A stretch of 64,000 bases of DNA from Dokdonella sp. (GCA_024707225.1 JANQAE010000004.1:620001-684000), one strand, 5' to 3'; positions 11,986 to 25,653 are shown, counted from the first letter of the stretch. Translations and numbers: made by a program. Notes: generated by a model not told the origin, from the letters alone.

Positions 11986-13141
11986 ATGAACGTGTTCAAG
12001 CAATGCATGGCCGTCCTGATCGCGGCGATCGGTGCCGGCGGCGCCGGCGTGGCCGCTGCCCAGGGTTCGTTCGTGCCGACCGCGGCGATGACGACGCCGC
12101 GCGCGCACCAGGGATCGGTCGTGCTGGCGGACGGACGCGTGTTCCAGTACGGCGGCATCTCGGCGATGGGCGACATCCTCGCCAGCGCCGAGCTCTACGA
12201 CCCGGCGAGCGGCACCTACACCGCGACCGCCGACGCCACCGACGCGCGCATGCGTCCGACCACGGTCGGCCTCGCCGACGGCCGCGTGCTGGTCACCGGC
12301 GGCCGCGGCGGCCACGAGGGCTCGGTCATCTTCGACACGGTCGAGCTCTACGATCCGGCGACCGGCACGTTCGGGCCCGGCGGCTCGGTCGCGACGCGCC
12401 GCTACGTCGGCATCGTCGCGCGCCTGCCGGACGGCAGGGTGCTGCTGACCGGCGGCTTCAACTTCACCGACGGCACGCTCGGCAGCTCCGAGATCTACGA
12501 TCCGGCGACGCAGACCGCGACACCGACCGGCAGCCTCGTCCATCCGCGCGATACCTACGGCCACGCGCTGACGCTGGCCGACGGGCGGATCATGATCGTC
12601 GGCGGCTACAACGACGACGGCCCGCTGGCGACCGTCGAGATCTACGACCCGGCGGCCGGAACCTTCGCGCTGACCGGCGACATGCCCGACGCGCGCGGCG
12701 ATCACTGCGCGCTGGTGCTGGCCGACGGCCGCGTACTCGTCATCGGCGGCTTCGGGAGCGACTGGAACTATGCGATGGACGCCTTCCTGTGGGATCCGGC
12801 GACCGGCCAGTTCCGCACCGCCGGGCGCATGGCCTATCCGCGCGCGAACGCGCATGCCACGCTGCTCGCCGACGGCCGCGTGCTGGTCGCCGGCGGCAGC
12901 ACGACCGGCGGCTCGGACCTCTACGAACCGCGTGCCGAACTCTGGGATCCGGCGAGCGAGACCTTCAGCGAGACCGGCGCGATGATCACGGCGCGCTCGG
13001 GCGGCCGCGCCGAGCGCCTCGGCGACGGTCGCGTGCTGTACATGGGCGGCTGGTTCGGCGACGGCCAGAACCCGACCGGCGATTCGGAGCTGTTCGTCCC
13101 CGCTGGCCGAGACGATCTTCGCCGACGGCTTCGAGGACTGA
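11986..13141 (+). CDS. Secreted kelch-repeat protein with C-terminal ETIFADGFED tail; frameshifted at 13098-13101
   Basis: Signal peptide MNVFKQCMAVLIAAIGAGGAGVAAA; repeated LADGRVLVTGG...AELYDPA kelch units. One base added in the CCCC run at 13098-13101 reads ...PLAETIFADGFED-stop. Confidence 0.8.
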
Positions 13142-13511
13142 TCGCGCCCTACGCGGCGACCGGTCTGCCTCCGCTGCGGGCCGGCGCGCCGCGGCCGCCG
13201 AACGCTATCAGCGTGGCCGCGAGGCGGCCGACATCCGGCGCGGAAGCGGCGCCGCGAATCGGGCCGCGCGGAGCGACGCCGGCGGCGATGGCGGGCGGGT
13301 CAGCCTTGCCACTCGGACATCGCGATGATCCTCGACGGCCGTGACGGGGCGCAGGTCGCGCGGTGGCTCGCGATGGAGCTGATCGACGGCGCACGCGTCG
13401 ACGCCTGGTTCGCTGCGCAGCAACCTCCATGCGCCGGCTGGAACCGCAGCGGCGCAGCGGCGAGTCAGGCCTCGCGTCGTCGCGTGCGCGACCGACCCGG
13501 CGCGGTCACGC

Positions 13512-15167
13512 TCAGTAGCGCGCCGCCGTCAGCGGCGCATCGGCCCACTGCCAGGCCAGTGCCTGCCGGCGCAGCGTCTCGTCCGCGGCATCGGCCTGGC
13601 CGAGTGCGCGCTGCGCCTGCGCCAGGCCGAACAGCGACCAGCCGTTCTCGGGATAGGTCCTGAGGTCCTCGGCGAACGCATCCGCCGCGCCTTGCGCGTC
13701 GCCGGCCTCGAGCAGCGCGGCGCCCAGATACGGCCGCACCGGCAGCGGCCAGTCCGGCGGCTCGTTGTAGGCCAGCGCGTCCTCGGCCGCGGCCGCTTCG
13801 CGCAGCGCGGCGATCGCCTGCGCGTGCCGGCCCTGCGCGCGCAGCCGCTCGCCGCGCAGCAGGGCCTCGGCGACGCGCAGCACAGCGTCGGCACGGTTGA
13901 TGTCGAAGAAGCTCAACTGCGCGAGCGCCGGATCGCGCGCGATCGTCTGCAGCGCCTCGGCCTCCTGCGCGGCGTCCGCCGATGCGCCGCGGCGCGCATG
14001 CGCCATACCGCGCGCGAAATGGCCGATCGCGGCCGGATACGGCAGCGCTGGCGTCGCGGTGTCGGCGAGGATCGCATCCCAGTCGCCGAAGCGGACCCGG
14101 GTCAGCACCGGCGCGACGACGAACTGCTGCATGAATGCCATCGCCGGCTGGTCCACGGCATCGCGGTCGGCGCGCTGCGCGGTCTGCGCCGCGGCCTGCA
14201 GCGCCATCGAGCGCGAGCCGGTCAGGCCGGTGGTCATCGTCACGAAGTGCCAGTTGTGCGGCACATAGCCGAGCGGGTAGACGCCGTTGCTGCCGCGGCA
14301 CACCGCCAGGAACGCCTGATCGGCGGTGGTCGCGGCGAAGTTGGTCAGCGTCGCGTCGTGATAGCGGCCGATCCGCACGTAGGTATGCGCCGGCATGTGC
14401 ACGAGATGGCCCGAGCCGGGCGCCAGCGCGGCCAGCGCGTCGGCATAGGGCTCGGCGCGCCCAGGATCGGGCGAGGCCTCCGTGGCGTGGATGTAGTAGT
14501 GCATCGCGCCGATGTGGCGCGGGTTGCGCTTCAGCACGCGCTCGAGCTCGGCGATGATGCGCGGCGTGAACGCGGCCGGCGCGCCGTCGGCGTTCCAGTA
14601 CGCCCACGGCGAAAGGTCCATCAGCGCCTCGGCATAGAGCGTGGCCGCGTCGTCGTCGTCGGGGAACTGCGCGACGACGCGCGCCATCGCCTCGGCGTAG
14701 GCGTGATCCAGCGGCTTGCGATCGTCCGGAGCCGGGTCGGCGTAGCGGGCCTGCAGCGCCTCGATCAGCGCGCGGTCGGCCGGTCGCGCATCGCCGGCCA
14801 GACGCAGTGCCTGGGCGGCCAGCGCGGTCGCATCCTTCGCCGTGGCCGGGTCCATCGGCAGGTTGATGTTGGGCCCGAGCACGAGCGCCTGGCCCCAGAC
14901 GCACATCGCGCAACGCGGATCGAGCCGCGCGGCCTCGGCGAACGCGCGCGCGGCGGCCTCGTGATTGAAACCGTAGGTCAGGCGCAGGCCTTGGTCGAAG
15001 TAGCGCTGTGCGGCCGGTACGCGCGTGGCGACGTCGCGGTGCAAATCGCCGAACGTGTCGAACAGCGGTACCGCGGCCGGTGCGGCGCCGCCGGCCGCGT
15101 TCTGCGGCGTGTCGCAGCCGGCCAGCACCAGGGCCAGCAGCGGCAGCAGCCAGGATCGAAGCGTCAT
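13512..15167 (-). CDS. TPR-repeat lipoprotein
   Basis: Lipobox in MTLRSWLLPLLALVLAGCDTPQ; TPR-like content (YFDQGLRLTYGFNHEAAARAFAEAARLDPRCAMCVWGQAL). Confidence 0.85.
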   Translation of the reverse strand: MTLRSWLLPLLALVLAGCDTPQNAAGGAAPAAVPLFDTFGDLHRDVATRVPAAQRYFDQGLRLTYGFNHEAAARAFAEAARLDPRCAMCVWGQALVLGPNINLPMDPATAKDATALAAQALRLAGDARPADRALIEALQARYADPAPDDRKPLDHAYAEAMARVVAQFPDDDDAATLYAEALMDLSPWAYWNADGAPAAFTPRIIAELERVLKRNPRHIGAMHYYIHATEASPDPGRAEPYADALAALAPGSGHLVHMPAHTYVRIGRYHDATLTNFAATTADQAFLAVCRGSNGVYPLGYVPHNWHFVTMTTGLTGSRSMALQAAAQTAQRADRDAVDQPAMAFMQQFVVAPVLTRVRFGDWDAILADTATPALPYPAAIGHFARGMAHARRGASADAAQEAEALQTIARDPALAQLSFFDINRADAVLRVAEALLRGERLRAQGRHAQAIAALREAAAAEDALAYNEPPDWPLPVRPYLGAALLEAGDAQGAADAFAEDLRTYPENGWSLFGLAQAQRALGQADAADETLRRQALAWQWADAPLTAARY

Positions 15168-15634
15168 CGGTGGGACTCCCCATTCGGTTGAATCGCGAAA
15201 CGATGCGGTGGCGCGGCGGCTCGTCGAACGGCCGCCGCGTCCGGCCTGGACCGGTGCGTTGCCGCACGATCCGGGCCGGCGGCCGCCGCATCGCGCCGAC
15301 GCAGGCCCCCTCGGTCCGTCATCTTCGCCCGACGGCCGAAGTACGCCTCGGCGGCGCCGACCGCCACACCGACGTACGTCTGCCGTACCCGATCGCCGGC
15401 CATCGCCTGCGGCTCGATCTTGCCGCGTCGAGGACCGGTGCGGACGCGGCCGGATCCCGGCGACGACGAACCCTCAGGATTTCCGAAGGTTTTCTCAACC
15501 AAACGGTGCGGCTGGCGGGCCGGCGGTGCTCGGCTGCGACATGCGGCTTGGATGCCGACGGCGCCGGCCCGGCGCCACGGCACGCGCCGCTCGGCCGCGG
15601 GTATGCACCGGGCCTTCGCCATCGCCGCAGGTCT

Positions 15635-15895
15635 GTAGGAAATCTCGCCGATATGACGGCGCGACGGCTGACGGCCTCGTAGGAAATTTCCTACAGGTGC
15701 GTGCGGGGAGCGGAGCCGCAGTCCACGGCCGTCCGCCGCTGGCGCCCGATCGCCCTGCCGATGCCCGATGCCGGCGCGCCGCGGCACGGATATCACCCGT
15801 CGCCTGCATCGGGTGCGACCGCGGCCGGCGTGCGCCGAACCGATCGCACGCGCATGCGCGCGAATCTCCTACGGCTGTGTAGGAAATCTCCTACA
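15635..15895. repeat. Cluster of GTAGGAAAT[T/C]TCCTAC palindromes and half sites
   Basis: Half site GTAGGAAATCTC at 15635; perfect 16-bp palindrome GTAGGAAATTTCCTAC at 15679-15694; AATCTCCTAC at 15863-15872; near-palindrome TGTAGGAAATCTCCTACA at 15878-15895. Confidence 0.75.
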
Positions 15896-16108
15896 CGGCG
15901 ATGCGCACACGGCTGACAAACCGCGGGCGCATCGCCGATCACGGCCGGGACCGGCGCGCTACGGCGGATCGCCGGTCCTAACCCGCCGCGGCCGGGGCGC
16001 ACGGCCGCGGGCCGGGCGAGCCGATGCGAGGACGGCGTCGGCGGCCGCTGCGATCCGCGCCACGACGGCAGGCGACCGCCGCGGCGACGCGATCCGCGCA
16101 GTCTGGCG

Positions 16109-16387
16109 TCAACCGCGCTTGCGCGGCCGTCGTGGCGTCGGCGGATCGGGCTCGCACACCTGCGGAATGACGCGGATCACCAGTTCGCCGTTGGCGGCGA
16201 TGACCTCGGCCTTGTCGCCGATCGCAAAGCCGGCCTCGGCCAGCCACTGGCCGCCGAGCTTGAGCGCCGGGACCACGCGGGTCAGCCACTGGCCCTGCAG
16301 CGGCTTGTAGTGGTCGTAGCCGATCGTCACCTGGGTCGGCTTGAAGGCCCGCTGCGGGCCGGTCGGTTGAATCGAGAGATGGGTCAT
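16109..16387 (-). CDS. SymE-like toxin family protein
   Basis: VPALKLGGQWLAEAGFAIGDKAEVIAANGELVIRVI resembles the SymE toxin signature (L.L.G.WL.EAGF.IG....V....G.LVI). RBS-like AAGGAA lies upstream of the ATG. Confidence 0.7.
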   Translation of the reverse strand: MTHLSIQPTGPQRAFKPTQVTIGYDHYKPLQGQWLTRVVPALKLGGQWLAEAGFAIGDKAEVIAANGELVIRVIPQVCEPDPPTPRRPRKRG

Positions 16388-17070
16388 GGTCGCGTTCCTT
16401 GGACAGGGGAGGAATCACCGCACCGTCTTGGCGCGCGAGGCGGCACCTGCGATCGGTGGCATCGTCGCGCGCGACGCGATGCGGTGAGGCCAGCCTGCAG
16501 CGCGCGCGTCTCAACGGCCGCGACGCCGGTGTCGCGTTGCGTGCGACACGGCGTACGGCAAACCCGGTGCCGCAGCACGAGGCATGCAGGCCTGCATATC
16601 GCCGGCAACGCTCATGTGCGACACGCGGTACGTCCCATCGAGCGTGGTCAGGCCCGCTTGCGCGGGATGCATCGCGCACGTCGCATCCCGGCCGCCTTCG
16701 CTGTCGAGGTCGCCGCTGCCGGCGATGCGGTGTTCGAAGAACCCATTCTCGCCCGGCGTGCGGCAGGTGCTCGGTCGCGGACCGATCGTGCTAACCTCGC
16801 CGCCGTTGCAGGCTGCCGCAAGCACGGCCTGCAATTGGCCGCGGTTCCGACGCACAGGGTCTGCTGCCCGCAGCGGAGCGGGCGCTGTCGCGAAAGAGGC
16901 CGCAGCGTTCGGAAAAACGACGCGCACGACGATGTTCACGCCGCTTCGATGAAAAAGCATACGTCCAGACGCGACAATGACGGGTGCCGGCAGGCCCGGC
17001 CGGGCGCGGCGCGCGGCTCCCGCGGGCATTTCGTTCGAACCCCTGCCTAACATCGGCGTCGAGGTGACCC

Positions 17071-17616
17071 ATGGCTCCCCTGTCGCAGGCAGACGACGAA
17101 AGCCACGCCATGCAAGGCACCGACGAGCTGTTCTCAGCCGTCTACGCGCGACTCAAGGCGATGGCCGCGCGCGAGCTCGACAAGCGCGAGCACGCCACGC
17201 TCGACACCACGGCGTTGTTGCACGAGGTCTACCTGCGCATGGGCAATCAGGCGCAGCTGCGTTTCGCGCAGCCGGCGCAGTTCTTCGCGTACGCGGCACG
17301 CGCGATGCGCCACCTGCTGGCCGACCGCGCGCGTGACCGCCTGCGCCTGCGCGCCGGCGGGGACTTGTCGCGCGTCACACTCACCGGCAGCGACATGCAG
17401 CTCGCCATCGACAGCGCGGAGCAGGCGCTGGTCCTGGACGCCGCACTTGACGGCCTCGCCGACATCGATGCGCGCGCCGCACAGGCCATCGAACTGCACT
17501 ATTTCGGCGGAATGACCGTCGCGCAGATCGCGGCGCACCTCTCGCTCGCGACCGCGACGATCGATCGCGACCTGCGCTTCGCGCGGGCCTTTCTCAAGGA
17601 AGCGCTCGCAAACTGA
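17071..17616 (+). CDS. ECF-family RNA polymerase sigma factor (TIGR02999-like)
   Basis: DELFSAVYARLKAMAARELDKREHATLDTTALLHEVYLRM...FFAYAARAMRHLLADRARDRLR...IELHYFGGMTVAQIAAHLSLATATIDRDLRFARAFL; RBS AGGTGA. Confidence 0.85.
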   Translation: MAPLSQADDESHAMQGTDELFSAVYARLKAMAARELDKREHATLDTTALLHEVYLRMGNQAQLRFAQPAQFFAYAARAMRHLLADRARDRLRLRAGGDLSRVTLTGSDMQLAIDSAEQALVLDAALDGLADIDARAAQAIELHYFGGMTVAQIAAHLSLATATIDRDLRFARAFLKEALAN

Positions 17617-17670
17617 TTGCCGCAGGCGCGAAACGGCGTTGTTCGGTACGGCTCTTTCGATGACGTTCCC

Positions 17671-20423
<2,753 letters not shown>

Positions 20424-20488
20424 GGTAACCCGCCGGCAAACGGCGTTTCTCGGGACAAGCCCATCGCGGGCGCTACTGGGACAATGCC

Positions 20489-22282
20489 ATGTTTCATCTC
20501 CCCAAACGCGGATGGATCGCCGCCGCGGTGCTGCTGGCTGCTGCCGGGACCGCGCACGCCGCGCCCAGGCATTTCCGCGTCGGCGCGGGCTGCACGTACG
20601 CCACGATCCAGGCGGCGCTCGATGCCGAACGCGCCAACCCCGGCTCACCGGCCGATTTCATCTGGGTTGCACGTAATCAAAGCTATTCGGCGCAGGACGT
20701 GCAGATCCACGATCAGAACGTGTTCGTCTACGGCGGTGTCGACGATTGCGTCGACACTTCGGTCAGCGGCATGACGACCCTGAGCGGCAGTGGTGGCGCG
20801 GCGAAGAGCGTCATGACGATCAGCGGCCGTTCGCAGGTCTGGCTCGGCGGACTGAACATCACGCAGGGCGACAACAACGACAGCGGCGTCGGCGGCGGCA
20901 TTAACTTCGTCGGCACCGGCCTGCTCAAGATCGGCAGTTCGACGATCACCAACAACCGCGCCGGCTACGGCGGCGGCGTCAATTTCCACGGCACCGGTGG
21001 CTCGAACGACGTCGCCGAACTCTGGATCAATGCCGAGACGCTCATCACCAACAACACCGCGACGACCTCGGGTGGCGGCATTCGCATCGAAGGCGACGCC
21101 CGATTGCGCGTGGTCGATCCTCAGGTGTGGATTGCGCGCAATCATGCCCTGGGTGGTTACGGCGGCGGCGTCATGCTGCTGGCCCCGGCCAGTGCAGACC
21201 TCGGATCGCCCGGCTACCGGTTTGCCGAACAGATCGCGCTCATCTATGCCAATACCGCGACGTATGGCGGAGGCGTCTCCGTCAACTCCGGCGGCGTCGA
21301 TCAAGACGCGCATCTGCGCCTGTTCGCGACCGATCCCGTCCATCCCGTCGCGATCGAAGGCAATAGCGCAACGCGCGATGGCGGCGGCATCTACGCGTTC
21401 GGCCATCAGGATACGGGGCTTGGTTTCGCCAGCGTGTGCGGCAACGACTTCCGCATTGCCGCCAACTTCGCACGCGAAGGCTCCGCACTGTATGCGGCGA
21501 ACTACGGGCATTTCTTCCAGTCGAGATTGGCGCAGGCCAGCTGCCTCGTCGACACCACTGCGCTCGGCGCGCAGCCCTGTACCGCGCAGTCGTGCGCCGT
21601 CATCGAAGGCAACGTTGCGATGGACGCCAGCGGTGTTTCGACCGACGGATCGACGATCCTGCTCGGCTACGGTGCTTCGTTCGTAGCCGATCGGCTGAGC
21701 ATGAACGGCAATCAGGGCGAACACGCGATCCGCGTGCTGGACTACGGCTCCATGCACCTCGGGAACGCGCTGCTGTATGCCGGCCAGTTCGCCGGCGACT
21801 CCGTCAAGGGTGAATCCGGCTCAACGCTGAGCCTGTCCAACGTCACGATCGCCCACAACGAGATAGGAAGCGGTGCCGTGATCGCCTCGGCAGGCAGGCT
21901 GACCTTGCTCAACGACATCCTCGCGCAGCCAGGGACGACATCGCTCGCGTATGCGGGCCAGAACCCGGCCCAGAATCTGAGTATCGACTACGTCATGTCC
22001 ACGGAGACCTCTTCGCTCGGCTTGGGCACGCACATCATCGGCGCCGATCCGCTGTTCGCGGCTCCGGAACAAGGCAACTTCCGCCTGCAGCCGGGCTCGC
22101 CCGCGATCGATCTCGCGCCGACAGAAGGCAACGACCCGCTCGATCTCGATGGCAACCCGCGTGAAGTGATCTTGCTCGCATCGCCACATCCCGGCGTGCG
22201 CGATCTGGGCGCCTACGAACGCCAGCTGCGCTACTGCGGCGCCGCGGAAACGATGTTCTGCGACGGATTCGGCTTCGATTGA
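20489..22282 (+). CDS. Secreted parallel beta-helix / choice-of-anchor Q-like protein with C-terminal AETMFCDGFGFD
   Basis: Signal peptide; GGGINFVG..., repeated beta-helix strings; GNFRLQPGSPAIDLAPTEGNDPLDLDGNPREV...GVRDLGAYE choice-of-anchor Q-like motif. Confidence 0.85.
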   Translation: MFHLPKRGWIAAAVLLAAAGTAHAAPRHFRVGAGCTYATIQAALDAERANPGSPADFIWVARNQSYSAQDVQIHDQNVFVYGGVDDCVDTSVSGMTTLSGSGGAAKSVMTISGRSQVWLGGLNITQGDNNDSGVGGGINFVGTGLLKIGSSTITNNRAGYGGGVNFHGTGGSNDVAELWINAETLITNNTATTSGGGIRIEGDARLRVVDPQVWIARNHALGGYGGGVMLLAPASADLGSPGYRFAEQIALIYANTATYGGGVSVNSGGVDQDAHLRLFATDPVHPVAIEGNSATRDGGGIYAFGHQDTGLGFASVCGNDFRIAANFAREGSALYAANYGHFFQSRLAQASCLVDTTALGAQPCTAQSCAVIEGNVAMDASGVSTDGSTILLGYGASFVADRLSMNGNQGEHAIRVLDYGSMHLGNALLYAGQFAGDSVKGESGSTLSLSNVTIAHNEIGSGAVIASAGRLTLLNDILAQPGTTSLAYAGQNPAQNLSIDYVMSTETSSLGLGTHIIGADPLFAAPEQGNFRLQPGSPAIDLAPTEGNDPLDLDGNPREVILLASPHPGVRDLGAYERQLRYCGAAETMFCDGFGFD

Positions 22283-22318
22283 GCGTCCTTCACCGACGAA
22301 ACAACCGGGGATTCTCGT

Positions 22319-22921
22319 ATGAAACGTCTTGCCTGCTTCGTTCTCTCAGGCCTCGTCGCGTCGCTCGTCGCCACCGCCTGTGCGCAGAACCTGATCGCCA
22401 ACGGCGATTTCGACACGGATCTGTCGGGATGGGCCACACCGGAGGGCACGCCAATGTGGTCGAACTTCGATGTCGACGGCTCGAGCACGTCCGGATCGGT
22501 GTGGTTCGCGAATATGCAGGCGGACGCCAACGTCCGTCAGGTGGTGATATCGCAATGCATCCCGATCGTCCAGACCGGCACCTACGTCTTCGGCGGCGCC
22601 GCCTATGCGCCGACCGGCCAGGTAAGCGCGGGCCGTCTCTACGGCGAGTACGCCATCGATGTCCGCCACGCCGACTGCTCCGGCGGGTACAGCTCGCTGG
22701 GCGGACTGTCCATGACCAGCCTCGGTCAATGGACGTACTACGCGACGACCGGCGGACTCTATCGGCCGCTGAGCGTTCCCGTGCTGTTCCCGGAAGCGTC
22801 GATCCTGATCCGGTTCTCCGTCGAGAAGACCGACGCTGGCGGCAGTTTCGGCGGTTATTTCGACGGCGCCTACGTGATCCGGGATACGCTGCTCAGTGAG
22901 GATTTCGATATCGATACTTGA
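22319..22921 (+). CDS. Secreted carbohydrate-binding-like (galactose-binding-fold) protein
   Basis: Signal peptide MKRLACFVLSGLVASLVATACAQ then NLIANGDFDTDLSGWATPEG, typical of CBM4/9-like beta-sandwich domains; ends LLSEDFDIDT. Confidence 0.7.
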   Translation: MKRLACFVLSGLVASLVATACAQNLIANGDFDTDLSGWATPEGTPMWSNFDVDGSSTSGSVWFANMQADANVRQVVISQCIPIVQTGTYVFGGAAYAPTGQVSAGRLYGEYAIDVRHADCSGGYSSLGGLSMTSLGQWTYYATTGGLYRPLSVPVLFPEASILIRFSVEKTDAGGSFGGYFDGAYVIRDTLLSEDFDIDT

Positions 22922-23460
22922 CGACGCGCGAAGCCACGACGCGAACGCCACGAACGGAAATTGCCAGGTGCAATGTCGACATCGCGCAAGCGATGGCCCG
23001 GAGGATGGCCGACCGGGATGGCTTCGACACAAGCCCCTATCGTGCGGAGCTTGTGTCGAAAGCGCAAAGCGGTGACGGGCCGGATCGGACATCCATGATG
23101 TCCATGCCGCTCGCCCGGCGGCGCTTCGATTGCACGCCCGGCGATCGGGATGCCGTGACGCTGCGCCTCGTCGTCGCCCTGGCCCGCGTCTTGGCGCCAC
23201 GGTGAATCTGTCGCGCTCACCGAGGCGAGCATTCGGGTGAACCACAGGTCGCTGGACGTCGTCGAACGGCCGCTCTGCGCACAAGGCTCAGTCGTATCGA
23301 TACGTGCTGCGGGTCGCGCGATGCGTGGAACGATGGCCTCGCGATCAAGGCCAGGTTGGTACGGCCGATGTTCGGATCGCTCGATCCTTCCAGAACTTCA
23401 GCGGCCGCGAGGCCGACGCCTCTGCGCGCGCCGGCAGGGCCCGCCACATGCCGGCCCAGC

Positions 23461-24324
23461 TCAGCGCTGCAGTCGCGCCTGCAGCGCGAGCGCGGCCGCC
23501 GGGTTGCGGACCTTGGCCGCACTGATGAAGTAGATGTGGACCGCACGCGGGCGGACCGGCGCGGCATCGGCCGCTTCCACGGTCGGCAGATCGGCTGGCG
23601 CGCGGCCCTCGGCCCAGGTCCGTGCCCGGTCGGCCCAGGCGTCCAGTTCGGCCACGGTGTAGCCGGCCGGTTCGTCCTCGCGGCTGCGCATCAGCCGCGC
23701 ATAGACGATCTCGCCGGTCAGGTCGGCGAATGAGGGATAGTCCGGCGAGTCGGTGAACACGCTCGGCAGGCCGTGCGCGCGCATCAGCGCCAGATAGTCC
23801 GCGCAGGCGAAGCTGGGATGACGCACCTCGAGCACGTGCTGCAGCGGCACGCCGTCGAGGTCGCGCGGCAGCAGATCGAGGAAGGCCGCGACATCGTCGC
23901 GGTCGAACCGGCGCTGCGGACGGAACTGCCAGAGAATCGGACCGAGGCGGTCGCCGAGTTCGGACAGGCCGCCGAACACGAAGCCGTCCACGGTCTTGCC
24001 GACGCCGGCCAGCTCTCGCGCCTCGGTGCAGTAGCGCGGCGCCTTCAGCGAGAACCGGAAGCCCGGCGGCGTCTCGGCGGCCCAGCGCGCATAGGTGGCC
24101 GGCTTCTGCGCCCCGTAGAACGTGCCGTTGACCTCGATCGTGCGCAGCTGGCTCGCCGCGTACGTCAGTTCGCGCTTGTGCGCGAGCTTGGCCGGGTAGA
24201 ACGTCTCGCGCCACGGCGCGAACGTCCAGCCGCCGATGCCGACGCGGATGTCGGCGCCGTCGGCGGGCTTGGCGGCGAACAGGTCGGGATGCATCGGCGG
24301 CCTCGTCGGCTGGGATGCCGCCAT
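23461..24324 (-). CDS. DUF72 (YecE-like) family protein
   Basis: IRVGIGGWTFAPWRETFYPAKLAHKRELTYAASQLRTIEVNGTFYGAQKPATYARWAAETPPGFRFSLKAPRYCTEA is the DUF72 signature. Confidence 0.9.
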   Translation of the reverse strand: MAASQPTRPPMHPDLFAAKPADGADIRVGIGGWTFAPWRETFYPAKLAHKRELTYAASQLRTIEVNGTFYGAQKPATYARWAAETPPGFRFSLKAPRYCTEARELAGVGKTVDGFVFGGLSELGDRLGPILWQFRPQRRFDRDDVAAFLDLLPRDLDGVPLQHVLEVRHPSFACADYLALMRAHGLPSVFTDSPDYPSFADLTGEIVYARLMRSREDEPAGYTVAELDAWADRARTWAEGRAPADLPTVEAADAAPVRPRAVHIYFISAAKVRNPAAALALQARLQR

Positions 24325-24360
24325 TGTCCTCCGATGCGGCGTGCCGTGCAGACGGCCGCG

Positions 24361-25653
24361 TCAGCGCATCGCGGAGGCGGCAGCGTGCCGAACGGGCACA
24401 CCCCAGGCCGCCGCGGCCAGGCCGGCCAGCGCCGCGGCGGCGACGTAATAGACCGCGGCCTGCGGATCGCTGCGCAGCCAGAACGCGACCGCGAGCGGCG
24501 TCAGGCCGCCGGCGATCGCGTAGGCGCCGTTGTACGCGAAGGAGATGCCCGAGTAGCGGATCGGCGCCGGAAACGCCTGCACCATCGCGCTCGGCACGGC
24601 ACCGACCACGCCGACGCACAAGCCGGTCGCCGCGTACAGCGCGATCAGGTGCTGCGGCATCGCGCGCGCGCCGGCATAGAGCATCGCGGTGGCCGCGATC
24701 AGCACCAGCGCGCCGACGATCAGTACCGCGCGCACGCCGTAGCGGTCGGCGGCCAGGCCGTAGACGACGCAGCCCACGCACAGCGCCAGCGTGGCCGCGC
24801 TGTTGGCACGCGCCGCCTCCGCGGCCGGAATCGCCAGCAGCGTCTGCAGCAGCGTCGGCGTCATCAGGATCACCACGACGATGCCGGCGGTCAGCATCCA
24901 GGTCAGCAGCATCGACACCACGACGGCGCGGCCGTGGCCGCGCAGCACCTCGCGCAGCGGCAGCCCCTCGCTGAGCGCGCGGCGTGCGCGCAGCGATTCG
25001 AACACCGGCGTCTCGTGCAGAAAGCGGCGCAGCCACATCGCGCCCAGGCCGAACACGCCGCCGAGCACGAACGGCCAGCGCCACGCACCGGCGAGCACGG
25101 CCTGCGCGCTCCACCACGCGCTGACTGCACTGGCGACCAGCGATCCGAGCAGGATGCCGAACGTGAGTCCGGCGGTCAGCGTGCCGCAGGCCAGGCCGAT
25201 CCGGTTCGGCGGAACATGCTCGGAGACGAACACCCAGGCGCCGGGCACCTCGCCGCCGACCGCCGCGCCCTGCACCAGCCGCAGTGCCAGCAGCAGCAGC
25301 GGCGCGGCCAGGCCGATGTCGGCATAGGTCGGCAGCAGGCCCATCAGCAGCGTCGGCACCGCCATCAGCAGTACGCTCAGCACGAAGACGCGCTTGCGGC
25401 CGACGCGGTCGCCGAAATGCGCCATCACGACGCCGCCGAGCGGCCGCGCCAGATAGCCGGCCGCGAAGATGCCCAGCGCCTGCAGCTGGCGCATCCATTC
25501 CGGCAGGTCGGGCGGAAAGAACAGCTGCGCCAGCACCGACGTGAAGAACACGAAGATGATGAAGTCGTAGAACTCCAGTGCGCCGCCGAGCGCGGCCAGG
25601 CTCAGCGTGCGCAGGTCGCGTCGGGTCAGGGCACGGGGGTCGGCATCGGTCAT
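24361..25653 (-). CDS. MFS transporter (sugar/metabolite:H+ symporter-like)
   Basis: GGALEFYDFIIFVFFTSVLAQLFFP...GYLARPLGGVVMAHFGDRVGRKRVFVLSVLLMAVPTLLMGLLPTY; 12-TM pattern. Confidence 0.9.
   Translation of the reverse strand: MTDADPRALTRRDLRTLSLAALGGALEFYDFIIFVFFTSVLAQLFFPPDLPEWMRQLQALGIFAAGYLARPLGGVVMAHFGDRVGRKRVFVLSVLLMAVPTLLMGLLPTYADIGLAAPLLLLALRLVQGAAVGGEVPGAWVFVSEHVPPNRIGLACGTLTAGLTFGILLGSLVASAVSAWWSAQAVLAGAWRWPFVLGGVFGLGAMWLRRFLHETPVFESLRARRALSEGLPLREVLRGHGRAVVVSMLLTWMLTAGIVVVILMTPTLLQTLLAIPAAEAARANSAATLALCVGCVVYGLAADRYGVRAVLIVGALVLIAATAMLYAGARAMPQHLIALYAATGLCVGVVGAVPSAMVQAFPAPIRYSGISFAYNGAYAIAGGLTPLAVAFWLRSDPQAAVYYVAAAALAGLAAAAWGVPVRHAAASAMR

Noticed and set aside
13692-15191. 499-aa forward ORF
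   Set aside because: Antisense shadow of the TPR lipoprotein.
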